A DNA stretch of 51,442 nt from an uncultured Lachnospiraceae bacterium (GTDB taxonomy: Bacteria; Bacillota; Clostridia; Lachnospirales; Lachnospiraceae), in assembly GCA_947174495.1 (NCBI GenBank), contig CAMWJC010000015.1, positions 1 to 51,442 on the forward strand, read 5' to 3'. The notes under the pieces were generated by a model that saw nothing but the letters and a program-made list of their open reading frames with translations, was not told where the DNA came from and did no database searches. The translations under genes and the position numbers were made by a program. Below are positions 1 through 7,330 of the stretch, one piece after another; position 1 is the first letter of the stretch; every line of letters starts with the position of its first letter.

Positions 1-54
1 GAAAGTCTTTCAGATGTCAGATACGAAGCTTGGTGTTCGGTTTTGAAGGTATGA
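1..54 (+). other. possible 3' end of an upstream gene
   Basis: The first bases precede a terminator and probably include the end of a gene that starts outside the window. All three forward frames reach a stop within about 70 bases (at 44-46, 52-54 and 67-69), so the reading frame cannot be chosen and no product is proposed. Confidence 0.3.
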
Positions 55-64
55 TAAGAAAGTT

Positions 65-91
65 AAGCTGACTTTTCAGTCAGCTTTTTTT
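65..91 (+). terminator. Rho-independent terminator of the upstream gene
   Basis: An 8-bp stem AAGCTGAC/GTCAGCTT with a 6-nt loop is followed by a run of seven Ts. It separates whatever lies upstream from the cheV promoter. Confidence 0.85.
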
Positions 92-126
92 GTTACTTGC
101 GATTAATTGTTTGAAGTAAAATTGTA

Positions 127-155
127 TTGTTTGAAAATGAGATATATGGTATAAT
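127..155 (+). promoter_or_regulatory. sigma-A type promoter for the cheV-like gene
   Basis: A consensus TATAAT at 150-155 is preceded by an extended -10 TG (147-148). A weak -35 TTGTTT lies at 127-132 with a 17-bp spacer. Confidence 0.7.
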
Positions 156-211
156 CAATTGCAAAGATATTTAAAATGATTTTAAATAACATAGAAAGGC
201 ATGGTATAGGG

Positions 212-1114
212 ATGGAAACTAAAATTCTTCTTGAAAACGGAACGAATGAACTTGAGGTTTTGGAATTTACATTGGATGGGAATGCTTATGGTATTAATGT
301 TGCAAAGATTAAAGAGATAATACCATATCATACGGTAACACCTGTGCCCAATTCACATCCCAGTATTGAAGGTATTTTTATGCCGAGAGACACCATGATT
401 ACGGCAATTGATCTGAAGAATTGCCTACAGCGAGGTATATCGGAGCCAGGTGGATTATTTATAATTACAAATTTTAATCAGCTTGATATAGCTTTTCATG
501 TAGATCAGGTAAGAGGTATACATAGAGTATCTTGGAAGAATATTATTAAGCCCGGAGCGACTGTATCTAGTGCAGAGGAGAGTATTTCCACAGGAATTGT
601 AAAAATAGAGGACAGATTGGTTATTATTTTGGATTTTGAGAAGATTGTAACGGACATTAATCCAGAGACGGGATTGAAGGTCAGTGAGATTGAGGAGATG
701 GGAAGCAGAGGAAGAAGCAGTGTCCCGATTCTGATCGCAGAGGATTCCGTGTTACTGAACAGGTTAATCGTTGAATCCTTGAAGCAGGCTGGGTATGTAA
801 ATCTGATTCACACCTGTGACGGGCAGGAGGCATATAATGTAATCCGTGAATGCAAGGCAAATGGAACTTTGAAGGAGCATGTACAATGCGTTATCACAGA
901 TATTGAAATGCCCATCATGGACGGACACAGACTGACTAAGCTGATCAAAGATGACGAAGAAACAAAGGATATTCCGGTTATTATATTCTCATCATTAGTA
1001 AATGATGAGATGAAAAGAAAGGGCGAAGCTCTGGGGGCTAATGCACAGCTTTCAAAACCGGAGATCGCTAACCTCGTAAGAATTATTGATGATCTGGTAG
1101 GTCATAAGGAATAA
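212..1114 (+). CDS. cheV: CheV-type chemotaxis coupling protein (CheW + receiver)
   Basis: A 300-residue protein with an N-terminal CheW-like domain (about residues 10-155) followed by a response-regulator receiver domain (about 171-296). The receiver keeps the acidic pair E177/D178, the phospho-acceptor D230 in the motif TDIEMP, a Ser at 260 and the conserved Lys in SKP (282). CheV proteins couple chemoreceptors to the CheA kinase, and their phosphorylation helps adaptation. The ATG at 212 is preferred to an upstream in-frame ATG at 176 because homologues begin near the CheW domain and an AAAGG precedes 212. No other chemotaxis gene is in the window, so the receptor and kinase partners lie elsewhere. 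Length matches the family. Confidence 0.9.
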   Translation: METKILLENGTNELEVLEFTLDGNAYGINVAKIKEIIPYHTVTPVPNSHPSIEGIFMPRDTMITAIDLKNCLQRGISEPGGLFIITNFNQLDIAFHVDQVRGIHRVSWKNIIKPGATVSSAEESISTGIVKIEDRLVIILDFEKIVTDINPETGLKVSEIEEMGSRGRSSVPILIAEDSVLLNRLIVESLKQAGYVNLIHTCDGQEAYNVIRECKANGTLKEHVQCVITDIEMPIMDGHRLTKLIKDDEETKDIPVIIFSSLVNDEMKRKGEALGANAQLSKPEIANLVRIIDDLVGHKE

Positions 1115-1133
1115 AAAAATATTTAGTTAACGG

Positions 1134-1161
1134 TAAGAGCCGGAAGTATTTCCGGCTCTTA
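1134..1161 (+). terminator. stem-loop after cheV, probable terminator
   Basis: A perfect 10-bp stem AAGAGCCGGA/TCCGGCTCTT (1135-1144 and 1151-1160) encloses a 6-nt loop. The following sequence is AT-rich but lacks a clean T-run, so termination may be partial and the next gene could be read through. Confidence 0.6.
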
Positions 1162-1191
1162 TTAAAATAGTAAAGTAGGAGAATACAGAAA

Positions 1192-1959
1192 GTGGCGGAA
1201 AAGGAACTGGAGCATATTATTTCAAAAATAAATGAGGCAGAGCTCGTATTAGTTGGATTAGGTGAGGAATTGGATTTAACCAGACAGCTTAAGGAGGATG
1301 AATATGCATTATCTAATGCGGATAAGAGTTTGGCTCCCTTTTTAAAAAAGAATATGCTTGATAAGATACAACATCAAAATAGAGAGGTATACGAAAATCT
1401 TGCAACATGCCTGAAGGATAAAAACTACTTTATTGTTTCTGTGTGCCTGGACGGGACAATTCGAAAATCAACACTGAATATGGAACGTATTGTAGAGCCC
1501 TGTGGTAATTATGAGAGATTGCAGTGTAGTGAAAAATGTACTAGTGACTTGTATGAATTACCACAGGAGTTTTTAGACCAGTTAAAAGAAAACAGGCAGG
1601 AAGAGGATAAAAACAACATGCTGCCAATTTGTCCTCGTTGTAGAAAGCCTTTGGTTTTTAATAATGTAGAGGCAGAAAATTATGTGGAAGAGGGATATTT
1701 GGAGCAATGGATGCTTTATAAAAAGTGGCTGCAAGGAACAGTTAACAAAAATGTTTGTATTTTGGAGCTTGGGGTTGGAATGAAATATCCAACTGTTATC
1801 CGATGGCCCTTTGAAAAAATAGCCTTTTTTAATCAGAAGGCGGAGATGTTCCGTGTACATAGCCGCTTATATCAGATGGCTGAGGAAATAAAAGACAGGG
1901 GATATGGAATCTGCCAAAGCCCGGAAGATTTTTTAAAGGAATTGTCGAATGGTTTTTAG
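1192..1959 (+). CDS. divergent sirtuin-like (SIR2-fold) protein
   Basis: A 255-residue protein with GTG start and an AGGAG about 10 nt upstream. Its plan follows sirtuins of the macrodomain-linked SirTM type. A hydrophobic strand with a glycine turn (LVLVGLGEE, 18-26) stands where the NAD-binding GAG motif sits. A block NYFIVSVCLDG (78-88) stands where sirtuins have TTNVD. Then come a CGNYERLQCSEKC segment and a CPRC pair giving four zinc-ribbon cysteines (C112, C116, C147, C150), and an ELGVGMKYP stretch (192-200) followed by IRWPFE. Several catalytic positions are changed: the Asn of TTNVD and the GAGxS serine are absent. Either it is a catalytically altered member or a binding domain. No macrodomain or lipoate-ligase partner is adjacent. 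The family call rests on motif resemblance only. Confidence 0.6.
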   Translation: MAEKELEHIISKINEAELVLVGLGEELDLTRQLKEDEYALSNADKSLAPFLKKNMLDKIQHQNREVYENLATCLKDKNYFIVSVCLDGTIRKSTLNMERIVEPCGNYERLQCSEKCTSDLYELPQEFLDQLKENRQEEDKNNMLPICPRCRKPLVFNNVEAENYVEEGYLEQWMLYKKWLQGTVNKNVCILELGVGMKYPTVIRWPFEKIAFFNQKAEMFRVHSRLYQMAEEIKDRGYGICQSPEDFLKELSNGF

Positions 1960-2007
1960 TATGGTAAACTATTTAAATAATGGAATAGGAAAGCTGAGGT
2001 TAACGAT

Positions 2008-3858
2008 ATGGCTACTGATGAAGAATATCTTGACAATTTATTAAAATCAATAACCGAAAACGAAGCACAACCCAAAACTTCAGATGAGTTTATGTTTTCG
2101 GAAGATGATTCGCTTCCGGATGCGGTTGTGCTGCCGGAAGGAGATTCGCTTTCTACAGACGGTATGCTTTCGGAGGGTGAACTGTCATTTGCAGATGAGC
2201 TGCTTTCAGAAGATGATATGTTGTCAGAACAAAACATGTCATTTGAAAGCGAAATGCCATCCACAAGTGCGCCATCCTCTTCAGACGATGAGGAATGGAT
2301 GGAGGATCTGAAAAACCTGATGGACAATGATTCGATACCGGAAGATGATTCAGATTTAGATGCATCAATCAATGATATGAGTGATGTGGATATTGCGGAT
2401 TTGCTTAATGGACTGGGAGATATAGATGAGGAACTGGAAGAGATAGGCGGTCTTTTAAAGCATGCAGATGGTAATGAACCCGTTGATATGGATGTGCTTG
2501 CGTTGTTAGAGGGAATTAATGGCAACGGTGAAAGTGAAGAATCGACGGATATGTTTGCAAGCCTGCTAGCTGATAGTGCTTTTGAAGAAGCAGGTAGTGA
2601 GGAAAATATAGGCGAGCAGACGGAGGAAGAAGATCTTTCTCCGAAGACAAAGAAAAAGCGTGCAAAGAAGAATAAGTCCGAAAAGAAAAGGTGGTTTTTC
2701 GGAAAGAAAAAGCGCGCCAAAGGGGCGGATGGTGAAGGAGAGGTTCCCACTGAGCTTGTAGTGCCTTTTGAGGTGGCAGAGGCAGTTATAGAGCAGGAAA
2801 AAGGCGAATCAGATGCAGCGTCTTTTGGAGAGGAAGATATACAGGATAACATCGGAGAAGGACTGATGGAAGATACAAGTCCGGAGATCGAAAGCGGCAT
2901 AGGATCGGAAGAAGCTGCATTAGTAACAGAAGCTGCGGAGAATGGTGAAGAAGAGCAGAAACCCAAAGAGAAAAAGCAAGGATTTTTTGCCCGTCTTTTT
3001 AATGCGCTTACCCAGGAAGAGGAAGAAGTAGAAAATATATCAGAAGAAAACAAAGAAATTCTGAATGAATTGGAAGAAGAGGATAAGAAAAACAGCAAAA
3101 AGAAAGAAAAGAAGGGCAAAAAGGGCGATAAAAAGAAAAAAGGCAAAGAAGCAGAGGGTGAAGAAGGCGAGGCAGCGGAGAATGCCGAAGCTGATGGAAA
3201 GAAAAAGAAACCCAAAAAAGAAAAGAAGCCGAAAGAAGAGAAGCCCAAAGAGAAGACTGTAAAAGTTCTAAGTAAGAGAAAGCTGCTTGTTCTGATTGCT
3301 TTTTGTGCAACGATTATTGGAAGTATTATATTACTCAGCTTTTTCCTGCCCGAATATGCAGATAAAAAGTCGGCAAGAAATGCTTATAATGCAGGTGATT
3401 ATGAGTCAGTTTATACCTTGCTGTATGATCAGAATTTGAATTCCAGTGATTTGTTGATCTTTAATAGGGCAACAACGATTCGTAAGATGGAACGGAGAGT
3501 AGAGTCTTATGAGAACAATCTCACTATGGGTAGAGAGCTGGAGGCATTAGATTCGCTTTTAAAGGGAGTAGAGTGCTATCAGACACTGATAGAGGCAGAT
3601 GAATTTGGAGTCCGGCAGGAGGTAGATGCTATTTATCAGCAGATCTGCGGTATTTTGGATGGAGATTACGGCATCACGGCGGAGGAAGCGATAGAGATTA
3701 ATACTTACGACAGTGAAACCTATACAAAAAGACTTTATTCTGCTGTTTATGGAACTTCATTTACGAGACCGGGTGAAGAATCTGTACCGGATGAACCGGC
3801 CGAACCATCCCAGCCTCAGGATGTTCTTGCAGATGAGGAAGACATTATCAGTTACTAG
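2008..3858 (+). CDS. large acidic/lysine-rich single-pass membrane protein
   Basis: A 616-residue protein of unrecognised family. Residues 1-210 are strongly acidic with loose repeats of the type D/E-S-L-S. A basic block (about 211-240) is followed by more acidic sequence. A short hydrophobic patch (QGFFARLFNAL) lies near 325-335, then comes a long mixed Lys/Glu low-complexity tract (about 340-421). One transmembrane helix lies at about 426-448. The remaining roughly 165 residues are folded-looking, helical and TPR-like (NAYNAGDYESVYTLL), predicted outside the cell, ending in a Pro/Glu tail. The inside-positive Lys block before the helix suggests a cytoplasmic N-terminus. It lies between the sirtuin-like gene and hisH, 14 nt before hisH. 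A scaffold or envelope role is possible but unproven. Confidence 0.75.
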   Translation: MATDEEYLDNLLKSITENEAQPKTSDEFMFSEDDSLPDAVVLPEGDSLSTDGMLSEGELSFADELLSEDDMLSEQNMSFESEMPSTSAPSSSDDEEWMEDLKNLMDNDSIPEDDSDLDASINDMSDVDIADLLNGLGDIDEELEEIGGLLKHADGNEPVDMDVLALLEGINGNGESEESTDMFASLLADSAFEEAGSEENIGEQTEEEDLSPKTKKKRAKKNKSEKKRWFFGKKKRAKGADGEGEVPTELVVPFEVAEAVIEQEKGESDAASFGEEDIQDNIGEGLMEDTSPEIESGIGSEEAALVTEAAENGEEEQKPKEKKQGFFARLFNALTQEEEEVENISEENKEILNELEEEDKKNSKKKEKKGKKGDKKKKGKEAEGEEGEAAENAEADGKKKKPKKEKKPKEEKPKEKTVKVLSKRKLLVLIAFCATIIGSIILLSFFLPEYADKKSARNAYNAGDYESVYTLLYDQNLNSSDLLIFNRATTIRKMERRVESYENNLTMGRELEALDSLLKGVECYQTLIEADEFGVRQEVDAIYQQICGILDGDYGITAEEAIEINTYDSETYTKRLYSAVYGTSFTRPGEESVPDEPAEPSQPQDVLADEEDIISY

Positions 3859-3872
3859 AAAGGTAAAGATAT

Positions 3873-4478
3873 ATGACAGCAATCATTGATTATGATGCAG
3901 GAAATATTAAGAGTGTGGAGAAGGCTCTGCAGGCGCTTGGTGAGGACGCTGTGATTACCCGAGACAGGGATATCTTACTGCATGCAGACAGGGTAATCCT
4001 GCCCGGAGTAGGGGCTTTTGGGGATGCTATGAATAAGCTTCACACATATGGGCTGGTAGAAATTATTCATCAAATTGTTGAAAAGGGAATACCGTTTTTG
4101 GGAATTTGTCTGGGACTACAGCTATTGTTTGAAAGAAGTGAGGAAAGTCCGGGAGTCCAAGGGCTTGGACTTTTACAGGGAGAAATTTTAAGGCTGCCGG
4201 ATGAAAGCGGACTTAAAATCCCTCATATTGGCTGGAATTCACTGAAATTTCCTCACGATGGAAGACTGTTTAAGGGTATTGAAGAAGAATCCTATGTATA
4301 TTTTGTACATTCTTATTATTTGAAAGCGGCAGATGAGAGTGTGGTGAAGGCAACTACCGAGTATGGAACTATTGTTCATGCTTCTGTGGAAAAGGACAAT
4401 CTTTTTGCCTGCCAGTTCCATCCGGAAAAGAGTTCTGAGGTGGGACTTCAGATTTTAAAGAATTTTGTTGCAGTATAG
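3873..4478 (+). CDS. hisH: imidazole glycerol phosphate synthase subunit HisH
   Basis: The glutaminase subunit (201 aa) of imidazole glycerol phosphate synthase. It hydrolyses glutamine and passes ammonia to HisF in histidine biosynthesis, also releasing the purine intermediate AICAR. Class I amidotransferase features are clear: LPGVGAFGDAM, the nucleophile elbow GICLGLQ with C79, and the C-terminal CQFHPEKSSE carrying the His/Glu of the triad. Length is normal. The stop lies 18 bases before the chosen hisF start, so the two are co-transcribed and can form the usual heterodimer. No other his gene is in the window. Confidence 0.97.
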   Translation: MTAIIDYDAGNIKSVEKALQALGEDAVITRDRDILLHADRVILPGVGAFGDAMNKLHTYGLVEIIHQIVEKGIPFLGICLGLQLLFERSEESPGVQGLGLLQGEILRLPDESGLKIPHIGWNSLKFPHDGRLFKGIEEESYVYFVHSYYLKAADESVVKATTEYGTIVHASVEKDNLFACQFHPEKSSEVGLQILKNFVAV

Positions 4479-4496
4479 GGAATGGAGGAGTATGGT

Positions 4497-5258
4497 ATGC
4501 ATACGAAAAGAATCATCCCCTGCCTGGATGTAAATAACGGAAGAGTGGTTAAGGGAACGAACTTTGTTAATCTGCGGGATGCAGGCGATCCCATTGAGGT
4601 GGGAAAGGAATACGATAAAGCCGGGGCAGATGAACTTGTTTTTTTGGATATTACAGCCTCCTCCGATGCCAGAGAAATTAAGGCGGAACTGGTGCGAAGA
4701 GTGGCTGAAACGATTTTTATCCCTTTTACCGTTGGTGGTGGTATCAGAACCGTGGATGACTTTAAAATGATCCTGCGGGAAGGCGCTGATAAGGTGGCGG
4801 TCAATTCCGCGGCAATCATGAATCCGGCTCTGATCAGCGAAGCTGCCGATAAATTTGGGAGCCAGTGTGTGGTAGTGGCAATTGATGCCAAAAGAAGGGC
4901 AGATGGCAGTGGCTGGAATATATTTAAAAATGGCGGACGTGTGGACATGGGAATAGATGCCATTGAATGGGCGATGAAAGCTGCGGAGCTTGGCGCTGGA
5001 GAGATCCTTCTTACCAGTATGGATTGTGACGGCACCAAGGCAGGTTATGATATTGAACTGACAAGAACAGTAGCTGAAAATGTGTCGATTCCGGTGATTG
5101 CCTCCGGTGGTGCCGGAACAAAAGAACATTTCCGGGAAGCGCTTATAGAGGGAAAGGCGGAAGCAGTTTTAGCGGCATCTTTATTCCACTATAAGGAATT
5201 GGAAATTCGGGAAGTGAAACAATATTTAAGAGATCAGGGAATATCCGTCAGATTATAA
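4497..5258 (+). CDS. hisF: imidazole glycerol phosphate synthase subunit HisF
   Basis: The cyclase subunit (253 aa), a beta/alpha barrel that converts PRFAR plus ammonia to imidazole glycerol phosphate and AICAR. The N-terminus [16 protein letters not shown] carries the first catalytic Asp. A second phosphate-binding region (TVGGGIRT) and [10 protein letters not shown] with the second catalytic Asp are present, as is VIASGGAG. The ATG at 4497 is chosen because GGAGG at 4485-4489 sits 7 nt upstream and homologues start at [11 protein letters not shown]. An in-frame ATG at 4482 has no good ribosome binding site. Confidence 0.97.
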   Translation: MHTKRIIPCLDVNNGRVVKGTNFVNLRDAGDPIEVGKEYDKAGADELVFLDITASSDAREIKAELVRRVAETIFIPFTVGGGIRTVDDFKMILREGADKVAVNSAAIMNPALISEAADKFGSQCVVVAIDAKRRADGSGWNIFKNGGRVDMGIDAIEWAMKAAELGAGEILLTSMDCDGTKAGYDIELTRTVAENVSIPVIASGGAGTKEHFREALIEGKAEAVLAASLFHYKELEIREVKQYLRDQGISVRL

Positions 5259-5284
5259 TCGAGTGACGAAAGAGGACAGAAGCT

Positions 5285-5962
5285 ATGGCAATGATTGACA
5301 ATGACTGGCTGGATTGCATTCAGGATGAGTTCAGAAAACCTTACTACAAAGAGCTATATCAATTTGTAAGAAAGGAATATAATACTCATGTGATTTATCC
5401 GCCGGCAGACGATATTTTTAATGCGTTTCATTTTACACCTTTAAGTCAGGTAAAGGTGATGATTTTAGGGCAGGATCCTTATCATGGAGAGCATCAGGCG
5501 CATGGTCTGTGTTTTTCGGTGCTGCCGGATCAGCCGGAGCTTCCTCCGTCTTTGCAGAATATTTATAAGGAACTTCAGGATGATTTGGGATGCTATATTC
5601 CTAATAACGGTTATCTGAAAAAATGGGCGGATCAGGGAGTTCTTATGTTAAATACAGTATTGACAGTCCGGGCACATCAGGCAGGTTCTCATCAGGGAAA
5701 GGGCTGGGAGCAGTTTACAGACGCCATTATTCAGGCAGTGAATGCGCAGGATCGTCCTATCGTTTATTTGCTTTGGGGAAAACCGGCGCAAAGTAAGATC
5801 CCTATGCTCACCAATCCAAAGCACTTGATCCTGAAAGCACCGCATCCAAGTCCGCTTTCCGCATACAGAGGCTTTTTCGGGTGCAGGCATTTCAGCCAGA
5901 CGAATGCGTTCTTGCAGAAGAATGGTATGGATCCTATCGATTGGCAGATTGATAATTTGTAG
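5285..5962 (+). CDS. ung: uracil-DNA glycosylase (family 1)
   Basis: A 225-residue UDG that removes uracil from DNA as the first step of base excision repair. The water-activating motif GQDPYH (62-67, catalytic D64) and the minor-groove intercalation motif HPSPLSAYRGFFG are both intact, and length is normal. It lies 26 nt after hisF with its own GAGG site, probably in the same transcript. A terminator-like hairpin follows at 6002-6039. Confidence 0.98.
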   Translation: MAMIDNDWLDCIQDEFRKPYYKELYQFVRKEYNTHVIYPPADDIFNAFHFTPLSQVKVMILGQDPYHGEHQAHGLCFSVLPDQPELPPSLQNIYKELQDDLGCYIPNNGYLKKWADQGVLMLNTVLTVRAHQAGSHQGKGWEQFTDAIIQAVNAQDRPIVYLLWGKPAQSKIPMLTNPKHLILKAPHPSPLSAYRGFFGCRHFSQTNAFLQKNGMDPIDWQIDNL

Positions 5963-5970
5963 GAGGTTTT

Positions 5971-6066
5971 ATGAGGAAAACAACAGTACCTCGTATTGTA
6001 GCAGCCACAGGAGTGATTATATCTGTGGCTGTTCTTTTTGACATAAGGACGGCTCGCAAAGCGTGA
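5971..6066 (+). CDS. possible 31-aa hydrophobic peptide
   Basis: An ATG at 5971 follows a near-perfect AGGAGG at 5961-5966, four bases away, overlapping the ung stop codon. The frame encodes 31 residues: a basic start (MRKTTVPR), a hydrophobic helix (IVAATGVIISVAVLF) and a basic end. The hairpin at 6002-6039 lies inside it. It could be a real small membrane peptide, or the surviving start of a gene truncated when the following DNA arrived. No family is recognised. Confidence 0.35.
   Translation: MRKTTVPRIVAATGVIISVAVLFDIRTARKA
6002..6039 (+). terminator. Rho-independent terminator after ung
   Basis: A 9-bp stem CAGCCACAG/CTGTGGCTG with a 12-nt loop is followed by TTCTTTTT. It lies inside the small ORF at 5971-6066. 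Confidence 0.7.
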
Positions 6067-6100
6067 CGTCCGTTGTTATAATAAGCTGGCTCGCAAAGCG
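6051..6100 (+). repeat. 13-bp direct repeat, two copies 37 bp apart
   Basis: GGCTCGCAAAGCG occurs at 6051-6063 and 6088-6100. The similarity extends loosely downstream (GAC..C.GTTGTT against GAC..CGTTTGTT), giving a degenerate unit of about 28 bp. It lies in the ung-S66 peptidase gap and may be the remnant of a short intergenic repeat family. Confidence 0.6.
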
Positions 6101-6172
6101 GACAGCGTTTGTTGGGATTGCTGGTAAGCAGACAAAAGAGTTAAGTAAATAAATGAAAGAAGGATATTTAAT

Positions 6173-7207
6173 ATGATTAAGCCGAAAAAATTGAAAAAAG
6201 GGGATAAAATAGCCATTGTTAGTTTGTCTTGGGGTGGTTTAGGAGATGATGCTTTAATTCATAAATATTATATCGCAAAGGAAAGATTAGAGAACGATTT
6301 TGGATTAGAAGTAATGTGTATGCCTCATGCTTTAAAAGGCAGTGAATTTATTGCCCAAAATCCCCAATTGCGTGCTCAGGATTTGATGGATGCTTTTAAG
6401 GATTCTTCCGTTTCGGCTATTTTTTGTGCCATTGGAGGAGACGACACGATTCGGACACTTCCTTACATAAACTTGGATATTATAAGGAATAATCCGAAAA
6501 TATTCATGGGATATTCTGATTCGACAACAAATCATTTTATGATGTACAAAGCCGGATTAGTTTCTTTTTATGGTCCGACTATTATGTGTGAGTTTGGGGA
6601 ATATGTTAAAATGTTTGATTACACCAAAAAGGCGGTGGAGGATGTCCTGTTTGGAACATGGAAAGAATATGAACTGCTCCCAAGTCCCGAATGGACAGAT
6701 GATTATATTCCCTGGCAGGAAAGTAATAGAAACACTCCACATTCAATGAAAAAAGATACACACGGATATGAAATCATAAACGGAAAGGGAATTGCGAGAG
6801 GTCATTTGCTGGGTGGATGTATCGATGTGTTTTTAATGGTGAATGGAACAACAATTTGGCCCACATTAGATGAATGGTCAAATTCAATTTTGTTTTTTGA
6901 AACCAGTGAAGATAAACCATCTCCTGATTTTGTGTTGTGGACCTTGCGAAATCTGGCCGCACAGGGGATTTTAAATGTAATAAACGGGATGATTGTCGGT
7001 AAACCCAAGGATGAAACGTATTATGAAGAGTATAAAGAGGTGATTAGGCAAGTTATTGTTGAAGAAGAACACTTAATGGCATTGCCTGTTTTTTATAATG
7101 TTAATATTGGACATGCAAAACCTATCGCCATTCTTCCTTATGGAATCGAGGCAGAGTTAAATTGTAATAAGAAAACCATTCGTTTCTTAGAATCGCCCAC
7201 AATATAG
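6173..7207 (+). CDS. S66-family serine peptidase (MccF/LD-carboxypeptidase-like)
   Basis: A 344-residue protein of peptidase family S66, which includes LdcA (murein tetrapeptide recycling) and MccF (microcin C7 immunity). The nucleophile elbow GYSDST (113-118) places the catalytic Ser at 115. Downstream FFETSED provides the Glu and NIGHAKPI the His of the Ser-His-Glu relay. The IGGDDTIR block (88-95) is typical of the family. No signal peptide is seen, so it is cytoplasmic. An AGAAGG ribosome site precedes the ATG. The sequence looks more MccF-like than LdcA-like, suggesting detoxification of peptide-nucleotide antibiotics or processing of cytoplasmic peptides, but the substrate cannot be decided. 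Its codons are more AT-rich than its neighbours', consistent with acquisition. Confidence 0.85.
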   Translation: MIKPKKLKKGDKIAIVSLSWGGLGDDALIHKYYIAKERLENDFGLEVMCMPHALKGSEFIAQNPQLRAQDLMDAFKDSSVSAIFCAIGGDDTIRTLPYINLDIIRNNPKIFMGYSDSTTNHFMMYKAGLVSFYGPTIMCEFGEYVKMFDYTKKAVEDVLFGTWKEYELLPSPEWTDDYIPWQESNRNTPHSMKKDTHGYEIINGKGIARGHLLGGCIDVFLMVNGTTIWPTLDEWSNSILFFETSEDKPSPDFVLWTLRNLAAQGILNVINGMIVGKPKDETYYEEYKEVIRQVIVEEEHLMALPVFYNVNIGHAKPIAILPYGIEAELNCNKKTIRFLESPTI

Positions 7208-7266
7208 TAACAAGTATCAATTACAAATTAGCAATGGTTAAAACTGAAGGAAGTTATAAAAAGTAG

Positions 7267-7295
7267 TTGACAAAACAGCAGAACTTTACTATAGT
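7267..7295 (+). promoter_or_regulatory. strong sigma-A promoter of trmB-lysA
   Basis: A perfect -35 TTGACA at 7267-7272 and a -10 TATAGT at 7290-7295 are separated by 17 bp, 35 bp before the trmB-family start codon. Confidence 0.85.
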
Positions 7296-7316
7296 GTTCC
7301 TGTAAAGAAACACTAT
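7291..7316. promoter_or_regulatory. candidate operator: inverted repeat over the -10 of trmB
   Basis: The half-sites ATAGTGTTCC and GAAACACTAT are complementary at nine of ten positions across a 6-bp spacer. The repeat overlaps the -10 box and the start of the transcript. Its position is right for repression, most simply autorepression by the TrmB-family protein encoded directly downstream. Confidence 0.6.
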
Positions 7317-7330
7317 TAAAGGAAGCGTAT

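Noticed and set aside
1956..3248. 430-codon open frame on the minus strand, rich in Ser/Pro/Phe
   Set aside because: It is the complement of the acidic/lysine-rich gene at 2008-3858. Its composition is what antisense of GAA/AAG codons gives, and it has no ribosome site or family resemblance.
4448..5129. Two long minus-strand frames over hisF
   Set aside because: hisF is certain on the plus strand with all catalytic motifs; the antisense frames show no domain.
7208..7330. Lysine riboswitch or T-box before trmB-lysA
   Set aside because: Only about 35 nt lie between the predicted transcript start and the gene, too short for either, and no T-box core is seen.
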